Source of the DNA: a virus | Length of the DNA stretch: 42,271 bases | Reading direction: 5' to 3' (one strand) | IMG/VR virus record: IMGVR_UViG_3300005663_000098 | Location: 1 to 42,271 of that record | Shown here: one piece after another, positions 40,624 to 42,271 of the stretch | Layout: the number at the start of each line of letters is the position of its first letter | How positions within the stretch are numbered: position 1 is the stretch's first letter | Notes under the pieces: model-generated | The model's input: the letters and a program-made list of their open reading frames with translations, nothing else | What the model was told of the DNA's origin: nothing | Databases searched by the model: none | Program-made: the position numbers and the translations under genes

Positions 40624-40754
40624 CCATTCGTGAAATCCAAATTGCTGTAGCCCTGAAATCCTGTCGGCACGAGCAATCTATCAAGCCATACTTAAAAGCG
40701 AGGCGGGACTGGCGGGCTTCGTTGCTGGCCAAAAGACTGAAAAAGGAAACATAA
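40620..40754 (+). CDS. 44-residue basic protein
   Basis: Starts with an ATG overlapping the YopX stop (ATGA). Strongly basic and helical (KPYLKARRDWRASLLAKRLKK). No family recognised; nucleic-acid binding is possible from charge alone. Confidence 0.5.
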   Translation: MTIREIQIAVALKSCRHEQSIKPYLKARRDWRASLLAKRLKKET

Positions 40755-40775
40755 TTTTAACGAAAGGAGTCTGAA

Positions 40776-41096
40776 ATGACAAAGAAACAAAAGGAAGAAA
40801 ACCAAAGTGGCGAACAACTTGATTTAATTGATGTCGCACCCGAAAACGCCAAAGCTATTATACGGGCGGCACGACTCTATAAAGAGTTGCAAGCTACTCG
40901 CATAACAGCGCTGAACAAGGAGATTACTCAAAAGGCGGAAGTTCTACAACTTGTAAAGGCAGCAAAGTTACAACCGCTTGAGGGAGGCAAAATCAAGTTC
41001 GAGTATGATAATGTGGTAGTTTCTATTACGCCACGAGACGAGTTAGTCAAGGTCTCGACAAGACAGACCCAGAGGAATAAGCAGCGGCCTAACTAA
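40776..41096 (+). CDS. hypothetical helical protein
   Basis: 106 residues; GAAAGGAG upstream. Helical centre with regular leucines and a beta end (GKIKFEYDNVVVSITPRDE) closed by a basic tail. No family recognised. Placed before the replication protein. Confidence 0.55.
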   Translation: MTKKQKEENQSGEQLDLIDVAPENAKAIIRAARLYKELQATRITALNKEITQKAEVLQLVKAAKLQPLEGGKIKFEYDNVVVSITPRDELVKVSTRQTQRNKQRPN

Positions 41097-41115
41097 AGTA
41101 GGGACGGAGTCTGAG

Positions 41116-41811
41116 ATGACAAGTCGATTTACACAAACGGAAAAGTGGGACGATGCCTGGTTCCGAGAGCTAAGTCCCAACGCAAAAGTTCTTTATTGGT
41201 ATATCTGGGATAAATGTAATATCGCAGGTTTTTGGGAGGTAGATTTGGAAGGAGCAGTGTTTCACACCAAAGTTTCTAAAAGGGGCATTGAAGGGGCTTA
41301 TGAGGAGCTTGCAAGGGGCTTTGAAATCAACGAAAGCTGTATTTGGGTACGGCGTTTTCTCTACCACCAGAAAAATTTGCCTCTTAATCCCAAAAATCTT
41401 GCTCACAAAGGAATTTTGCGACTCATCGATGAGTATAAATCTTTATTCCCTAACATCTTACCGTTATTAGAAACACAGTTGATAAAAGAGAATATAAAAG
41501 GGGCTACCAAGGGGCTACCAAGCCCCATAAGTAAAGGTAAAGGTAAAGGTAAAGGTAAAGGTAAAGGTAAAGGTAAAGGTAAAGAATACAGCGAGTCTTT
41601 TAAAGCTTTCTGGAAAAAATGGAAAGGCAGGTGGAATCCAGAGACTGATACATATACCAAAGTAGGCAAATACAAAGCTTTTGAAGAATGGGACGAATTC
41701 ACTATTGAAGACCAGCGCAAAGCGTGGGCTGCTGCTGACAAAGTTAAGGGCAAATACGTCCCTGATGCTTTCCGGTGGTTGAGAGATAGAGGGTATGATG
41801 ATTTTGGATGA
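41116..41811 (+). CDS. replication-type protein with Lys-Gly repeat linker
   Basis: 231 residues. The N-terminal domain (residues 1-110: TEKWDDAWFRELSPNAKVLY, IWDKCNIAGFWEVDLE) resembles the winged-helix domain of phage replisome organiser or initiator proteins. A linker of alternating Lys-Gly (about residues 139-156) comes from nine tandem GTAAAG units. The C-terminal domain (FKAFWKKWKGRWNP...AFRWLRDRGYDDF) is like DnaT-type helicase-loader ends. Probably recruits the host helicase to the phage origin. Confidence 0.65.
   Translation: MTSRFTQTEKWDDAWFRELSPNAKVLYWYIWDKCNIAGFWEVDLEGAVFHTKVSKRGIEGAYEELARGFEINESCIWVRRFLYHQKNLPLNPKNLAHKGILRLIDEYKSLFPNILPLLETQLIKENIKGATKGLPSPISKGKGKGKGKGKGKGKGKEYSESFKAFWKKWKGRWNPETDTYTKVGKYKAFEEWDEFTIEDQRKAWAAADKVKGKYVPDAFRWLRDRGYDDFG
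41500..41521 (+). repeat. tandem 11-mer duplication
   Basis: GGGGCTACCAA occurs twice in a row (41500-41510 and 41511-41521), ten bases before the hexamer array, inside the replication gene. The unit is not a multiple of three. The second copy can also fold with the following AGCCCC. Confidence 0.7.
41531..41584 (+). repeat. (GTAAAG)9 hexanucleotide repeat
   Basis: Nine perfect copies of GTAAAG encode the Lys-Gly linker. Slippage by whole units would keep the frame and change linker length. Confidence 0.95.
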
Positions 41812-41855
41812 TTGGCCAGCCGAGGTTAAGGCTGAATTTTATTGAGGTAAATGAT

Positions 41856-42047
41856 ATGAATGAAGGCGATAGAGCAATTTGGAATGAGGGTTATCAAGAA
41901 GGCAAGAAGGCAGAATTTAGAACGCTTCACGCTGTGAATGTAAAGCTGAAAAAAGGGTTAAAAGTAGCAAGGGACGAAATTGGTTATGAGGGATGTTGGG
42001 AAGGTATAGTGCAAGATAAAATTACCCGAGTCTTGAAAGGTGAATGA
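41856..42047 (+). CDS. small hypothetical protein
   Basis: 63 residues from the ATG at 41856 (GAGGTAAATGAT upstream; a frame from 41808 lacks a site). Mixed charged helix (EGYQEGKKAEF, VKLKKGLKVARDEIGYEG). No family recognised. Coupled by ATGA to the next gene. Confidence 0.55.
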   Translation: MNEGDRAIWNEGYQEGKKAEFRTLHAVNVKLKKGLKVARDEIGYEGCWEGIVQDKITRVLKGE

Positions 42048-42271
42048 GAATGTTAACCAAAACCATAAAAACGACAAAGCAAATTCCGATAAACGTAATA
42101 CAATTTGAGTGGCTTGAGCCAGTAAGTAAAAACTTCCGCAACCTACCTTGCACGGCGTGTCGTAAACCTATTGGCGACCAAAGATTCGGATTGGCTTGGG
42201 CCACAGACGAAAAAGGTAAATACTCAATGAGACTGTGTAATAACTGTGGAGAAAAAGCAGAGCAAGACCTG
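42044..42271 (+). CDS. zinc-binding small protein, runs off the window (3' end)
   Basis: At least 76 residues; starts at 42044 (ATGA overlap) or 42050. Two cysteine pairs, PCTACR and LCNNCG, suggest a treble-clef or zinc ribbon. The frame reaches the last base without a stop. If the molecule is circular it continues K-A-E and stops at positions 10-12, one base before the gene at 14. Confidence 0.6.
   Translation, partial: MRMLTKTIKTTKQIPINVIQFEWLEPVSKNFRNLPCTACRKPIGDQRFGLAWATDEKGKYSMRLCNNCGEKAEQDL

Noticed and set aside
41531-41584. CRISPR-like array
   Set aside because: The units are contiguous hexamers with no spacers and lie in a coding frame. No CRISPR array was seen anywhere in the window.

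Overview
This window looks like the genome of a short-tailed (podovirus-like) double-stranded DNA phage, probably temperate, from a bacterial host that cannot be named from the sequence. A terminase pair, a P22-type portal, a scaffold and an N4-gp56-type capsid protein are followed by a connector-like protein, tail and fibre proteins and very large internal proteins. No tape measure, tail tube or sheath is recognisable. A tyrosine recombinase and a ribbon-helix-helix regulator suggest lysogeny. Reading across the ends (42271 to 1), the last open frame continues in frame for three codons and stops at 10-12, just before the first gene, so the window may be a complete circularised genome.

Layout. 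(1) 1-4787, + strand: end of the early operon, with a RusA-like resolvase, a C5-type DNA methyltransferase-like protein, a YkgJ-type cysteine-cluster protein, a DUF5131/Gp37-Gp68 protein, a lipoprotein and small cysteine-rich proteins. (2) 4812-5744, - strand: three tiny genes behind a promoter, sharing a repeated RBS cassette. (3) 5745-6416: gene-poor, with a + strand promoter, an intrinsic terminator, inverted repeats and short direct repeats; a candidate small RNA and a possible packaging region. (4) 6417-14898: packaging and head genes. A 174-base leader with five consecutive hairpins precedes the scaffold and capsid genes. (5) 14919-31757: surface, connector, tail, fibre and ejection proteins, interrupted by a - strand HNH endonuclease (21736-22218). 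Three long proteins here carry N-terminal export signals, which is unusual for virion parts. (6) 31828-32935, - strand: a methyltransferase and a lipoprotein, likely an accessory (moron) cassette. (7) 33000-33600: control region with a ribbon-helix-helix gene, a perfect inverted-repeat operator candidate and an opposing promoter with a short gene. (8) 33587-42271, + strand: recombinase, 3D-domain cell-wall protein, a 120-base tRNA-Ile(UAU)-like gene with a 49-base variable region, YqaJ exonuclease, ERF annealing protein, SSB, YopX and a replication-type protein, running on into region 1 if the molecule is circular.

How it works together: exonuclease, ERF, SSB and RusA form a recombination module; the late block packages DNA into a scaffolded procapsid and builds a short tail with fibres; large internal proteins are probably ejected with the DNA. 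No standard endolysin is visible. The 3D-domain protein and two or three small membrane proteins are the only lysis candidates.
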